64,000 nt of DNA from Gammaproteobacteria bacterium. Lineage in GTDB: Bacteria; Pseudomonadota; Gammaproteobacteria; Enterobacterales; Alteromonadaceae. The notes below the pieces were generated by a model. It was not told the DNA's origin, did not search any database, and saw only the letters and a list, made by a program, of their open reading frames with translations. Shown here piece after piece: positions 54,345 to 63,549 of this stretch (positions are counted from its first letter, which is position 1; every line of letters starts with the position of its first letter). The position numbers and the translations under genes are program-made. Location: NCBI GenBank assembly GCA_018222985.1, contig JAAEZG010000009.1:55052-119051 (forward strand). The letters are read 5' to 3'.

Positions 54345-55429
54345 TGATGCTCGGACAACGCCGCTAATTGGTCTGCCTGATGCTCTTGCACAATCGCGTC
54401 TAAAATCAAATCAAGAGCGCCCTCAAGTACTTCATCTAAACGATATAGCGTTAAATTAATACGATGATCGCTAACGCGCCCTTGCGGGTAGTTATAGGTA
54501 CGAATACGTTCCGAGCGATCGCCACTACCAACCAAACTGCGGCGTGTCGTTTGTTCCTCTAACCGGCGTTTTTCGTCTTCTGCTTGCTGAATACGCGCTT
54601 GCAATACCGACATCGCCTTGGCGCGGTTCTTGTGCTGTGAACGTTCATCCTGACATTCCACCACAAAACCAGTAGGAATGTGCGTAATACGAATGGCCGA
54701 GTCGGTTCGGTTAACGTGCTGACCACCCGCTCCCGAAGCTCGGAACGTATCAACGCGCAAGTCCGCAGGGTTAATTTCTATGGCTTCCGCTTCTGGCACT
54801 TCAGGCAAGACCGCAACCGTACACGCCGAGGTATGCACGCGCCCTTGTGATTCGGTTTCAGGAACCCGCTGCACGCGGTGCCCGCCCGACTCAAACTTCA
54901 AACGACCATAAGCACCATCGCCAGACACATACGCTATCACTTCTTTATAACCGCCATGTTCGCCCTCGTTACAGCTGACAATGCTGACTTTCCAGCCATG
55001 CTGTTCGCCATAGCGACTGTACATACGGAATAAGTCACCGGCAAAAATAGCTGCTTCATCGCCGCCGGCGCCAGCGCGAATCTCCAAGTAACAGGCGCGA
55101 TCGTCGTTCGGGTCTTTCGGCAGCAACAAAATTTGCAGTTCTTGCTCAAGCTGTTCTTGTTTTGCCTTGGCGTCGTCTAATTCACCCTGCGCCATTTCGC
55201 GCATTTCGGCGTCGTCTTCCTGCATCATTTCTTTGGCTGCGGCTTCATCGGCCTGCGCTTGTTGATAACTAGTGAAACATTTCACCAGCTCTTCAAGCTG
55301 TGAATATTCGCGTGATAACGCGCGGAATTTATCCTGATCGCCAATCACGCCAGGGTCACTCAATAAGTGTTGCACTTCTTCGTAACGTTCTAATAAAGCT
55401 TCTAGTTTTCGAATAATCGAAGGATTCAT
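54341..55429 (-). CDS. prfA: Peptide chain release factor 1
   Basis: Recognises UAA and UAG and triggers peptide release. It has 362 residues. The anticodon-like P-A/x-T region and G-A-G-G-Q-H-V-N (the GGQ motif) near residue 235 are present, plus the R-H-R-C and S-Q-H-K-N-R-A motifs. Two ATG codons are adjacent (55432 and 55429). The second aligns with E. coli M-K-P-S-I. The order hemA-prfA-prmC is conserved. Confidence 0.97.
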   Translation of the reverse strand: MNPSIIRKLEALLERYEEVQHLLSDPGVIGDQDKFRALSREYSQLEELVKCFTSYQQAQADEAAAKEMMQEDDAEMREMAQGELDDAKAKQEQLEQELQILLLPKDPNDDRACYLEIRAGAGGDEAAIFAGDLFRMYSRYGEQHGWKVSIVSCNEGEHGGYKEVIAYVSGDGAYGRLKFESGGHRVQRVPETESQGRVHTSACTVAVLPEVPEAEAIEINPADLRVDTFRASGAGGQHVNRTDSAIRITHIPTGFVVECQDERSQHKNRAKAMSVLQARIQQAEDEKRRLEEQTTRRSLVGSGDRSERIRTYNYPQGRVSDHRINLTLYRLDEVLEGALDLILDAIVQEHQADQLAALSEHQ

Positions 55430-55444
55430 CATGCGGTGAGGACC

Positions 55445-56695
55445 TTACTCGTCATCTGCTATTAATCGTTGAAATACCGCTAAGGTGGCAAAGTCACCGG
55501 CGGCGCCAGCATCGCGCATCATACGCGTGGGCTGATGTAAAAACTGTTTGGTTAAGCGTTGCGTCAACTCTTGCACCACATCTTCAGGGTTCTTGCCCGC
55601 TTGCAACTGCGCCCGTGCTCGCGCCAATTGCTCTTCAGCCATGCGCTGATTTGCTTGCCGAAAATCACGCAAAATATCCACGTGATCAAGCTGTCGCATC
55701 CAAGCGGTAAACGCATCACTATGTTGGCGTATAATCACTTTCGCTTCGGCAGCCGCTTCCTCACGGTTACGCAAATTCTCAGTGATAATGCCTTGCAAGT
55801 CATCAACGGTATACAAAAAAGCATCGTTAAGATCGTTCACTTGCTCTTCAATATCACGCGGCACCGCAAGGTCAATCAGCAACATAGGCTGCCGACGCCG
55901 AGCCTTTAAAGCACTTTCAATTAAGCCCTTACCAATAATCGGCAAGGGGCTAGCGGTTGAGCTAATCACAATATCCGCTTGCGGCAACAACTCAGGTAAC
56001 TCACCTAAGGTATGCGCTTGGCCGTTAAACTTTTCCGCAACATCTGTGGCCCGCGAAATGGTTCTATTGGCAACCATTAACTGCTTCACGCCCTGCTCGG
56101 TTAGATGTTGCGCAACCAGTTCAGCAGTGTCACCCGCGCCAACCAACAACACCCGCGATTGCGGCAATTCAGCGAATATTTGCTTCGCCAAATTCACCGC
56201 AGCAAACGCAACTGAAACGGCATTTTCGCCGACTTTGGTTTCGCTTCGCACGGTTTTAGCAACTCGGAACGTACTTTGAAATAAGCGCTCTAATACAGTG
56301 CCAACGCTCGCTTGGTTACGCGCAAATTGATAAGCTTGCTTCACTTGGCCCAAAATTTGCGGTTCGCCAAGTACCAACGAATCAAGGCCACTGGCTACCG
56401 CCATTAAATGCTCAATCGCTTGGTCGTCTTTGTAGGTATAGCAATGCTCACGTAACTGTTCGAGTGGAATGCGATGATAACCCGCTAACCAGCCGACCAG
56501 CATGTCGGCCGAGCTTGCACCATGACAATATAGCTCGGTGCGATTACAAGTGGATAAGATCACTGCTTCGCCCACGCCAGTTTGCTCGCGCAGAGCCGGC
56601 AGTGCTTGGTGCAACTGCTCGGGCGAGAAAGCAACTTGCTCTCGTAGTGCTACGGAAGCGGTTTTGTGGTTAACACCTAATGCGAAAATGGTCAT
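55445..56695 (-). CDS. hemA: Glutamyl-tRNA reductase
   Basis: First step of C5 heme synthesis: reduces Glu-tRNA to glutamate-1-semialdehyde. It has 416 residues from ATG at 56695, beginning M-T-I-F-A-L-G-V-N-H-K-T-A, and has S-T-C-N-R-T-E with the catalytic Cys near residue 50 and the NADPH-binding G-A-G-D-T-A motif. The frame is open 43 codons upstream, into lolB's divergent promoter region, but that part has no family resemblance. hemA and lolB are divergent, 100 bases apart. Confidence 0.97.
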   Translation of the reverse strand: MTIFALGVNHKTASVALREQVAFSPEQLHQALPALREQTGVGEAVILSTCNRTELYCHGASSADMLVGWLAGYHRIPLEQLREHCYTYKDDQAIEHLMAVASGLDSLVLGEPQILGQVKQAYQFARNQASVGTVLERLFQSTFRVAKTVRSETKVGENAVSVAFAAVNLAKQIFAELPQSRVLLVGAGDTAELVAQHLTEQGVKQLMVANRTISRATDVAEKFNGQAHTLGELPELLPQADIVISSTASPLPIIGKGLIESALKARRRQPMLLIDLAVPRDIEEQVNDLNDAFLYTVDDLQGIITENLRNREEAAAEAKVIIRQHSDAFTAWMRQLDHVDILRDFRQANQRMAEEQLARARAQLQAGKNPEDVVQELTQRLTKQFLHQPTRMMRDAGAAGDFATLAVFQRLIADDE

Positions 56696-56795
56696 AATAG
56701 CAAAAAATTGCGAGCCTCTGACTACTGCGAAACGCTGGCAATTGTACGTGAAAGCCCGCATGATGAAAAGCACGCGAACAGGGATACCTGAGTGA

Positions 56796-57428
56796 ATGAA
56801 ACGTCTTCTTTTAGTAGTACTCACAAGTAGTTGGTTGGTGGCTTGCAGCAGCGTTCCTGAACCGACGACTCACACCACGGTGGCAGCCGCGGCCATAAAT
56901 GGCCAACAACAGCAATTGCAGCAGCTTGACCAGTGGCGCCTGCGCGGCCAAATGGCCTTGTTTGACTTGCGCCAAGATGATCGCCATGGGCTGTATATTG
57001 ACTGGTTTTACAGTGCTGAGTTACTCACCATGCGCTTTTCGCACCCGCTACGCGGCACTATTGCACGCCTTGAACAGCGTAAAGGGTACGCTGAATTAGT
57101 CGACCATGATGACAACAGCTATTATGGTCGCAACGCTCAAGAGCTTTTGCAGAAGTATTTCAATATCGATCTACCGGTAGACATGCTCAATAGCGTTGTC
57201 ATGGGTAAACAGCTACCCACCATGGCGGAAACGAAATACCAACTGCAATCCACTGACACCCAGCAATTGGCGCTACTTTCAGACTTTGTCATGGTCGCCG
57301 CTGACCAGTTATGGAACGCACAATTACGCCAATATCAGCCTGTTAATGGTATTTATGTGCCGCATAGTATTGACTTAACAGCGCAAACCTGGCGCTTAAA
57401 ACTGAAGGTGTCTGAATGGAAATTTTAA
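56796..57428 (+). CDS. lolB: Outer-membrane lipoprotein LolB
   Basis: Outer-membrane receptor that accepts lipoproteins from LolA. The 210-residue protein has a signal peptide with the lipobox L-V-A-C (Cys17) and then S-S, an outer-membrane-retained pattern. The fold includes W-R-L-R-G-Q-M-A-L near residue 47 and G-L-Y-I-D-W. It overlaps ispE by 13 bases. It is divergent from hemA as in E. coli. Confidence 0.95.
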   Translation: MKRLLLVVLTSSWLVACSSVPEPTTHTTVAAAAINGQQQQLQQLDQWRLRGQMALFDLRQDDRHGLYIDWFYSAELLTMRFSHPLRGTIARLEQRKGYAELVDHDDNSYYGRNAQELLQKYFNIDLPVDMLNSVVMGKQLPTMAETKYQLQSTDTQQLALLSDFVMVAADQLWNAQLRQYQPVNGIYVPHSIDLTAQTWRLKLKVSEWKF

Positions 57429-58303
57429 CCCTGCCGGCGGTCGCCAAACTCAATTTATTTCTGCACATTGTTGGTCAGCGCGACAACGGCTATCACAATT
57501 TACAAACGCTGTTTCAGTTTGTGAATTTTGGCGACAGCTTAACTTTCACCAGCAAGCAAACTGCTGATATTACGCTAAGTTGCACCGAGCCAGCCCTAGA
57601 GTCGGCCGATAACCTCGTCCTCAAAGCCGCCCAACTGTTACGCCATTACGCCAAACAGCTCGGGTTATTGCATTTAGCACATGGCGTGCATATTCACATC
57701 GACAAACGACTGCCCTTTGGCGGCGGTTTAGGTGGTGGGTCTTCCGACGCTGCGACCACCCTACTGGCATTGCGTCATATATGGAAACTTCCGATTAATG
57801 ACGACCAGTTGGCCGACTTAGGTCTGCAATTAGGCGCTGACGTTCCGGTATTTGTGCGCGGGCACGCCGCATTCGCCGAAGGCGTGGGCGAGCATTTGCA
57901 ATTGGCTGAGCCACCCTGCTTATGGTACTTGGTGGTTCACCCTGGCGTAGAAATTAGCACGCCCAGTATATTTAAAAACCCAGACCTAAAACGCGACCAC
58001 AGCCCTTTAAAATGGCCGCATTGGAGTTGGGAAACCACGACCAATGACTGCGAGCCGCTGGTTCGACGACTCTACCCAGAAGTTGCCAACGCCCTCGACT
58101 GGTTGGTAGAATACGCGCCGTCTCGGCTGACCGGCACCGGTGCCTGTATTTTTGGTCGATTCGACAGCGAGACACTCGCCCGCGCTGCGCTACAACGGAT
58201 GCCCGCACACTGGACAGGATTTGTCGCTCGAGGCCTGAACGAAAACCCGGTCTGCCAGCAACTGCGGCAGGCTTCAACTGTGAACCTAACCAACCAAGAC
58301 TGA
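57416..58303 (+). CDS. ispE: 4-diphosphocytidyl-2-C-methyl-D-erythritol kinase
   Basis: GHMP kinase of the MEP isoprenoid pathway. It has 295 residues: [10 protein letters not shown] near residue 7, the ATP loop [13 protein letters not shown] near residue 102 and G-A-D-V-P near residue 144. It starts in the last codons of lolB. The gene order lolB-ispE-prs is the E. coli one. No tRNA gene is seen between ispE and prs, only eight bases. Confidence 0.97.
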   Translation: MEILTLPAVAKLNLFLHIVGQRDNGYHNLQTLFQFVNFGDSLTFTSKQTADITLSCTEPALESADNLVLKAAQLLRHYAKQLGLLHLAHGVHIHIDKRLPFGGGLGGGSSDAATTLLALRHIWKLPINDDQLADLGLQLGADVPVFVRGHAAFAEGVGEHLQLAEPPCLWYLVVHPGVEISTPSIFKNPDLKRDHSPLKWPHWSWETTTNDCEPLVRRLYPEVANALDWLVEYAPSRLTGTGACIFGRFDSETLARAALQRMPAHWTGFVARGLNENPVCQQLRQASTVNLTNQD

Positions 58304-58311
58304 GGTTTAGT

Positions 58312-59259
58312 GTGCCTGACATGAAGCTCTTTGCTGGCAATGCGACGCCAGAACTCGCCCAAAAAATTGCCGACCGTTTATATATCAAACTAGGCGATGC
58401 TGAAGTTGGCCGTTTTAGTGACGGTGAAATTAGTGTCGTGATCAATGAAAACGTACGTGGTGCTGACGTTTTTATTATTCAATCAACCTGTGCGCCAACC
58501 AACGATAACCTGATGGAACTTATCGTCATGGTCGACGCCCTACGCCGAGCTTCTGCAGGTCGTATTACCGCCGTCATGCCTTACTTTGGTTATGCACGCC
58601 AAGACCGCCGCGTGCGCTCTGCGCGCGTGCCAATTACCGCGAAAGTGGTTGCTGACTTTTTATCAAGCGTCGGTGTTGACCGTGTTTTGACGGTGGACTT
58701 GCATGCTGAGCAAATTCAAGGCTTCTTTGACGTGCCGGTTGATAACGTTTTCGCTAGCCCAGTACTGATGGAACATTTACGCCAGCAAGATTTCCACAAC
58801 CCGGTGGTGGTCTCGCCAGATATCGGTGGTGTGGTTCGCGCCCGCGCTATTGCAAAATTACTTAACGATATTGACCTCGCCATTATCGACAAACGTCGCC
58901 CGCGTGCGAACGAGTCTCAAGTCATGCACATTATTGGTGACATTCAAGACCGCGACTGCATTATTGTTGACGACATGATCGACACCGGTGGTACTTTGTG
59001 TAAAGCCGCCGAAGCACTGAAGAAAAATGGTGCTCGTCGCGTGTTTGCTTATGCTACTCACCCTATTTTCTCAGGCTCTGCGTTTGAGAACATCCGCGAT
59101 TCACACATTGATCGTGTGGTGGTAACCGATAGCATTCCACTGGCACCGGAAATGAAAGCACTAGACAAGGTTCATCAACTTACCTTAAGCGGCATGTTGT
59201 CTGAAGCTTTACGCCGCGTCAGCAACGAAGAATCAATCTCGGCAATGTTCGAGTATTGA
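58312..59259 (+). CDS. prs: Ribose-phosphate pyrophosphokinase
   Basis: Makes PRPP, the substrate of HisG and Apt in this window. It has 315 residues. The GTG start at 58312 yields [11 protein letters not shown], as in E. coli. Motifs include G-E-I-S-V-x-I-x-E-N-V-R-G near residue 40, R-Q-D-R-R and the PRPP loop [10 protein letters not shown] near residue 221. Binds as a hexamer. Confidence 0.98.
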   Translation: MPDMKLFAGNATPELAQKIADRLYIKLGDAEVGRFSDGEISVVINENVRGADVFIIQSTCAPTNDNLMELIVMVDALRRASAGRITAVMPYFGYARQDRRVRSARVPITAKVVADFLSSVGVDRVLTVDLHAEQIQGFFDVPVDNVFASPVLMEHLRQQDFHNPVVVSPDIGGVVRARAIAKLLNDIDLAIIDKRRPRANESQVMHIIGDIQDRDCIIVDDMIDTGGTLCKAAEALKKNGARRVFAYATHPIFSGSAFENIRDSHIDRVVVTDSIPLAPEMKALDKVHQLTLSGMLSEALRRVSNEESISAMFEY

Positions 59260-59384
59260 TTGAAATTCAAGGGCGCCGGTGGTACTATTCCGCGCCCTTG
59301 AAAACCCAATCAGATTTTTGAGGAACACGTCGGGTATTTGGTCGCGAATAACCGGCTTATTTTTATTTAACGGAGACCATCCAT
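59260..59384 (+). promoter_or_regulatory. prs-rplY intergenic leader with hairpin
   Basis: CAAGGGCGC (59268-59276) pairs perfectly with GCGCCCTTG (59292-59300), just after the prs stop. An adjacent CGGGTATT...AATAACCGG imperfect repeat follows at about 59330-59356. The first may be a terminator or L25-linked leader structure. No T tract follows directly, so either reading is possible. Confidence 0.5.
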
Positions 59385-60053
59385 ATGGCAACTATCGATT
59401 TTACTATCCAAGCAGAACTCCGCACGGATACAGGGAAAGGTGCGAGCCGCCGCCTGCGTCGTGAGGAAAAAGTTCCTGCAATTTTATACGGTGCTGACAA
59501 AGAAGCCGTTTCAATTACTGTTGATCACAACAAAGTGAACAACATGGCTGACCACGAAGCTTTCTACTCGCACATTTTGACTTTGGTTATTGACGGTAAG
59601 AAGCACGAAGCGATCTTAAAAGACGTTCAACGTCACCCGTACAAGCCAAAATTAACTCACTTGGATTTCCAACGTGTTGTTAAAGGTCAAAAACTTCACA
59701 CTCACGTACCAGTACACTTCGTAAACGAAGCAAGCTCTGTTGGCGTGAAAGAAGAAGGCGGCGTTGTGGTTCACCACATTGCAGACCTTGAAGTTACCTG
59801 CTTGCCAAAAGACTTGCCAGAGTTCGTTGAAGTTGACATCGCGAACTTGAAGTTAGGCGAAACCTTGCACTTAACTGACTTGAACATGCCAAAAGGCGTT
59901 GAGTTGGTTGAGCTGGCTAAAGGTGAAGACCACGACCAAGCAGTGGTTTCAATTACTGCTCCTCGTGTAGAAAAAGAAGCGGAAGAAACTGAAGAAGTTT
60001 CAGCTGAAGTTCCTACCGCTAAAGAAGCGAAAGAAGAAAAAGACGCTGAATAA
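59385..60053 (+). CDS. rplY: 50S ribosomal protein L25/general stress protein Ctc
   Basis: 5S rRNA-binding ribosomal protein. At 222 residues it is the long Ctc form: an N-terminal L25 domain (residues 1-95, [13 protein letters not shown] near residue 11), the TL5 C-terminal domain and an acidic Glu/Lys/Ala-rich tail. E. coli L25 (94 residues) lacks the second part. It is followed by pth after seven bases. Confidence 0.96.
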   Translation: MATIDFTIQAELRTDTGKGASRRLRREEKVPAILYGADKEAVSITVDHNKVNNMADHEAFYSHILTLVIDGKKHEAILKDVQRHPYKPKLTHLDFQRVVKGQKLHTHVPVHFVNEASSVGVKEEGGVVVHHIADLEVTCLPKDLPEFVEVDIANLKLGETLHLTDLNMPKGVELVELAKGEDHDQAVVSITAPRVEKEAEETEEVSAEVPTAKEAKEEKDAE

Positions 60054-60059
60054 GGTCTT

Positions 60060-60653
60060 ATGTCGACCATTCGCTTACTCGTGGGCCTGGGAAATCCAGG
60101 CCCCGAATACTCCCAAACTCGTCATAATGCAGGCTTTTGGCTAGTCGAGCAGTACGCTCGTATGTATGGCCAAACTCTTCAGCCTGAAACCAAATTTTTC
60201 GGTAACACCGCACGCATTCAAAAAGGCGCTATGGACTTGCGCGTATTGCAGCCCATGCAATTTATGAATCGCAGTGGTAACGCCGTCGCTACCTTGGCGA
60301 ACTTTTATAAAATTCAGCCTGATGAAATTTTAGTGGCCTATGACGAGCTCGATTTACCACCTGGTGTCGCTAAGTTCAAAACTGGTGGTGGTAGCGGCGG
60401 GCATAATGGCATCAAAGACATTGCCGCACGTTTAGGAACACCTGATTTTCATCGCTTACGTATTGGTATCGGTCATCCGGGTGACAAGTCAAAAGTTACC
60501 GGCTGGGTGCTAGGCAAATCACCACAAGCTGACCAAATTTTGATGGACGATACCATTACGGAAGCCTGCCGCAGCATTGATATCTTATTGCAACAAGATA
60601 TGCGCGCGGCACAACAACACTTACACAGTTTTAAAGCACAGAGAGAGAATTAA
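60060..60653 (+). CDS. pth: Peptidyl-tRNA hydrolase
   Basis: Recycles stalled peptidyl-tRNA. It has 197 residues. Features are G-L-G-N-P-G-P-E-Y near residue 9, R-H-N-A-G-F with the catalytic His, F-M-N-R-S-G near residue 67 and G-G-H-N-G near residue 112. It is followed by ychF after two bases, as in many bacteria. Confidence 0.98.
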   Translation: MSTIRLLVGLGNPGPEYSQTRHNAGFWLVEQYARMYGQTLQPETKFFGNTARIQKGAMDLRVLQPMQFMNRSGNAVATLANFYKIQPDEILVAYDELDLPPGVAKFKTGGGSGGHNGIKDIAARLGTPDFHRLRIGIGHPGDKSKVTGWVLGKSPQADQILMDDTITEACRSIDILLQQDMRAAQQHLHSFKAQREN

Positions 60654-60655
60654 GC

Positions 60656-61747
60656 ATGGGATTCAAGTGTGGTATCGTCGGCTTGCCGAACGTAGGTAAA
60701 TCAACGCTGTTTAATGCCCTAACCAAAGCCGGCATCGAAGCGGCTAACTTCCCTTTCTGTACCATCGAGCCAAATACGGGCGTGGTGGCGGTGCCTGATC
60801 CCCGCCTTGACCAATTAGCTCAAATTGTAAATCCACAACGCGTAGTTCCAACCACCATGGAATTTGTCGACATTGCTGGCTTGGTAAAAGGCGCATCAAA
60901 AGGCGAAGGCCTAGGTAACCAATTCTTAGCCAATATTCGCGAAACCGACGCGATTGGTCACGTTGTACGTTGTTTTGAGAACGACAACATTGTGCACGTT
61001 GCCGGTAAAGTTGACCCCGCTGAAGACATCGAAGTAATCAACACTGAGTTAGCATTAGCTGACCTTGATAGCGTAGAGAAAGCCATACACCGCCAAGGCA
61101 AAAAAGCCAAAGGCGGCGATAAGCAAGCAGCTGCAGAAATTGCCGTACTTCAAAAATTATTGCCAGCACTTGAGAGCGGCGAAATGGCGCGTTCAGTGGC
61201 ATTAACTGACGATGAAAAAGCCACTATTCGCAGCTACAACTTGCTGACCATGAAGCCTACTATGTACATTGCCAACGTGAATGACGATGGCTTTGAGAAC
61301 AACCCGTACTTAGACAAAGTGCGTGATATTGCGGCCAAAGAAAACGCGATTGTGGTACCTGTTTGTGCTGAAATTGAATCAGAAATTGCTGAGCTTGATG
61401 ACGAAGAAAAAGCTGAGTTTATGGCTGATTTAGGTTTAACTGAGCCTGGTTTAAACCGTGTTATTCGCGGCGGCTATCAGCTATTAAACTTGCAAACCTA
61501 TTTCACTGCAGGTGTGAAAGAAGTGCGCGCTTGGACTATTCCTGTCGGCGCAACCGCCCCACAGGCCGCAGGTAAAATTCACACCGACTTCGAAAAAGGC
61601 TTTATTCGCGCCGTTGTCGTTGGCTTTGACGACTATGTTCAATTCAGGGGCGAGCAAGGCGCAAAAGAAGCAGGCAAGCGCCGCGAAGAAGGTAAAGAGT
61701 ACATCGTTAAAGATGGCGATGTGATTTTATTCCGCTTTAACGTATAA
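60656..61747 (+). CDS. ychF: Redox-regulated ATPase YchF
   Basis: Obg-family P-loop NTPase that hydrolyses ATP. It has 363 residues: G1 motif G-L-P-N-V-G-K-S-T near residue 8, D-I-A-G-L-V near residue 66, N-V-N-D, and a C-terminal TGS domain. The motif N-x-K-D of GTP-specific relatives is replaced by N-V-N-D, in line with the ATP preference. It is the last gene of the prs-side group. Confidence 0.97.
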   Translation: MGFKCGIVGLPNVGKSTLFNALTKAGIEAANFPFCTIEPNTGVVAVPDPRLDQLAQIVNPQRVVPTTMEFVDIAGLVKGASKGEGLGNQFLANIRETDAIGHVVRCFENDNIVHVAGKVDPAEDIEVINTELALADLDSVEKAIHRQGKKAKGGDKQAAAEIAVLQKLLPALESGEMARSVALTDDEKATIRSYNLLTMKPTMYIANVNDDGFENNPYLDKVRDIAAKENAIVVPVCAEIESEIAELDDEEKAEFMADLGLTEPGLNRVIRGGYQLLNLQTYFTAGVKEVRAWTIPVGATAPQAAGKIHTDFEKGFIRAVVVGFDDYVQFRGEQGAKEAGKRREEGKEYIVKDGDVILFRFNV

Positions 61748-61768
61748 AAAAGCCATCAACTTGAATCC

Positions 61769-61799
61769 AAAGCCCCGCTCCCGCGGGGCTTTGTTTTTT
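61769..61799 (+). terminator. Rho-independent terminator after ychF
   Basis: AAAGCCCCGC (61769-61778) pairs with GCGGGGCTTT (61783-61792) around a four-base loop, followed by a T tract. Preceding it, the 14-base TTGAATCCAAAGCC (61761-61774) recurs at 63492-63505. Confidence 0.92.
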
Positions 61800-61978
61800 C
61801 TCACATCAAGCCACGTCTTAGCTGGTCAATATTCAAATGAGACGTGCAATGTAATCCGCCCATTTTAAGCAGTGGTTATTCTTAGAATTAAATGAGTCAT
61901 TTATTGCCCTTTGGTGTTGTGTTGGGTAGCATTCTCATCTGCTAACGAAATATTCATATACGTTGCAAAGGACTGCAT

Positions 61979-62842
61979 ATGAAGAACCTCATCAGATTAT
62001 TCGCCGTTTTAATACTGCTTGTCTGCAAAGCCGTACTGGCTGATGTGACTTTTGTGCACACGGATGTATTAGGCTCGCCGGTGGCGGAAACCAATAGTGA
62101 TGGGCAACTGGTTCGCTTATCTCACTACAAACCCTTTGGGGAAGAACTCGAGCAGAAAAAAGATGATGTCGCTTATACCGGCCATAAATATGACGCCGCC
62201 CTTGGGCTTATTTATATGCAGGCACGATACTATGATCCAGTGATTGGGCGGTTTTACTCGAATGATCCTGTTGGTTATACGTCTGCTAACCCAGTCATGT
62301 CGTTCAACCGCTATTTATACGTGAATAACAACCCGTATAAATATACAGACCCGAATGGAGAGTTTTTAGACGCCATCGTAGATATAGGTTTGATCGCGTA
62401 TGACCTTTATGACATGGCGACTGCTGGTATAAATGCAACTAATACAGCATCTCTTGGTGCCAACGTTGCAGGGTTGTTCATCCCCGAAGCTACAGGGCTT
62501 GGAACTGCTGTTAGAGCGGGAGATAAAGCTGTTGATACAGTCTCAGTAACTTCTAACCAAGCACTTAGACAGGCCAAAGATGCAAATGGAATACCCAGAA
62601 GCGCTCAGCCAGACAAAACTATTAAGCCCGGTACTCCCGAAGGTAATGCTGCTGGTTTAGATTCTAGAAATGTTAAGCAGTATGAGTACACTAACGGAGC
62701 CGGTGAGAAAATCACTATTAGACAAGATAAAGCGGCTTCCTATGGACAAGGTGGTAAAGGTGACCAAAAACCTCACTTTAATGCTGAACCTTCTAAGGAA
62801 GGAAAGCTTAAACAGCATCATTATTATGAGGATAAGCGGTGA
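61979..62842 (+). CDS. Short secreted Rhs-type polymorphic toxin
   Basis: A 287-residue protein with a signal peptide (residues 1-21, cleaving after V-L-A), then only the terminal RHS core (22-127) with Y-D-P-V-I-G-R-F-Y, the D-P-V-G-Y and D-P-N-G motifs. A hydrophobic/Gly-rich linker follows (129-180), and then a C-terminal toxin-like region (about 195-287). The last part has Q-Y-E-Y-T-N with Glu236, P-H-F-N with His266, and H-H-Y-Y with His280-281. These residues are compatible with an EHHH-type HNH-nuclease toxin (low certainty). AAGGA lies six bases before the ATG. A normal Rhs protein is far longer, so this is a shortened independent tip. It overlaps the next gene by four bases (GTGA). 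Confidence 0.8.
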   Translation: MKNLIRLFAVLILLVCKAVLADVTFVHTDVLGSPVAETNSDGQLVRLSHYKPFGEELEQKKDDVAYTGHKYDAALGLIYMQARYYDPVIGRFYSNDPVGYTSANPVMSFNRYLYVNNNPYKYTDPNGEFLDAIVDIGLIAYDLYDMATAGINATNTASLGANVAGLFIPEATGLGTAVRAGDKAVDTVSVTSNQALRQAKDANGIPRSAQPDKTIKPGTPEGNAAGLDSRNVKQYEYTNGAGEKITIRQDKAASYGQGGKGDQKPHFNAEPSKEGKLKQHHYYEDKR

Positions 62843-63495
62843 TTGATTTCAACTCAGACTCAAAACCTGAAGATTATCAATTCTACATGCGTGGTGAATT
62901 GAAAGCAGATGAAGAGATTAAGTTAATTAGCTTAAGAGATGAGCTGAGTTATGACTCCGATCCTGAACCTAATTCGGGCGCAGTGAAGCTGCTAGCCGAT
63001 TGTTTTCAGGCTGCTAATTTGAAAGTAATGTTTCTGTGGGCATCTGATAATACAGGGAAATCCTCAGCTTTAAGACTTAAAAAGTTTTCTATCGAGTCTC
63101 GAAAATTGTTTTCGGCTTACAAAAGAACTGAACATGAAGTCTTTGTTGATGATTCAAAATCAAGGCTAGTGAGTAAGATTGAACTTGACGATTTCAATGA
63201 AACTAAATTACCGCATGAAATTTTGTATAGTGCAACGGGATTATTCATCGTTTCTCCGGCTAATAACCCAGTTAATTTAAATGAACCTATTGTTTCAAGA
63301 GAATATTCGTCAAACGCTTTTGATGTTAGAGGTCTGCTCCATAAAGTTCGAAGTAATAATGAATTCTGTATATTGAGATATTTTCCCGCCGACAATGGTA
63401 GAAGTGAAGCCATTGCTTTGATAGGAAAGCGGGATTCATTATTGATGCGTCGTATCGCTAATTGCATTACAAGGCGAGCAAATACTAAAGATTGA
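62839..63495 (+). CDS. Probable immunity protein for the Rhs-type toxin
   Basis: A 218-residue protein of no recognised family, acidic at its N terminus. It starts with GTG overlapping the toxin stop by four bases, the standard toxin-immunity arrangement. Codon usage is AT-rich with AGA and AAT, unlike neighbours to the left, which fits horizontal acquisition. No signal peptide or membrane segment is seen, so it would act in the cytoplasm. The assignment rests on position. Confidence 0.6.
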   Translation: MIDFNSDSKPEDYQFYMRGELKADEEIKLISLRDELSYDSDPEPNSGAVKLLADCFQAANLKVMFLWASDNTGKSSALRLKKFSIESRKLFSAYKRTEHEVFVDDSKSRLVSKIELDDFNETKLPHEILYSATGLFIVSPANNPVNLNEPIVSREYSSNAFDVRGLLHKVRSNNEFCILRYFPADNGRSEAIALIGKRDSLLMRRIANCITRRANTKD

Positions 63496-63531
63496 ATCCA
63501 AAGCCTCGCCCTCGCGGGGCTTTGGATTCAA
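63492..63531 (+). terminator. Strong terminator-like hairpin after the immunity gene, copy of ychF terminator sequence
   Basis: The sequence forms an 18-bp stem, TTGAATCCAAAGCC plus TCGC pairing with GCGG plus GGCTTTGGATTCAA (one G-U). Its left 33 bases nearly match 61761-61793. It begins four bases before the end of the gene, since the TGA is part of TTGA. No long T tract follows, but A/T-rich DNA does. Confidence 0.8.
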
Positions 63532-63549
63532 AATTAATGTTAAGCTTGC

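Noticed and set aside
56696..56824. Extension of hemA by 43 codons upstream
   Set aside because: The extra part has no similarity to glutamyl-tRNA reductase and would run into the lolB promoter and start region. The family start is at 56695.
58304..58311. tRNA gene between ispE and prs, as in some Gammaproteobacteria
   Set aside because: Only eight bases separate the genes.
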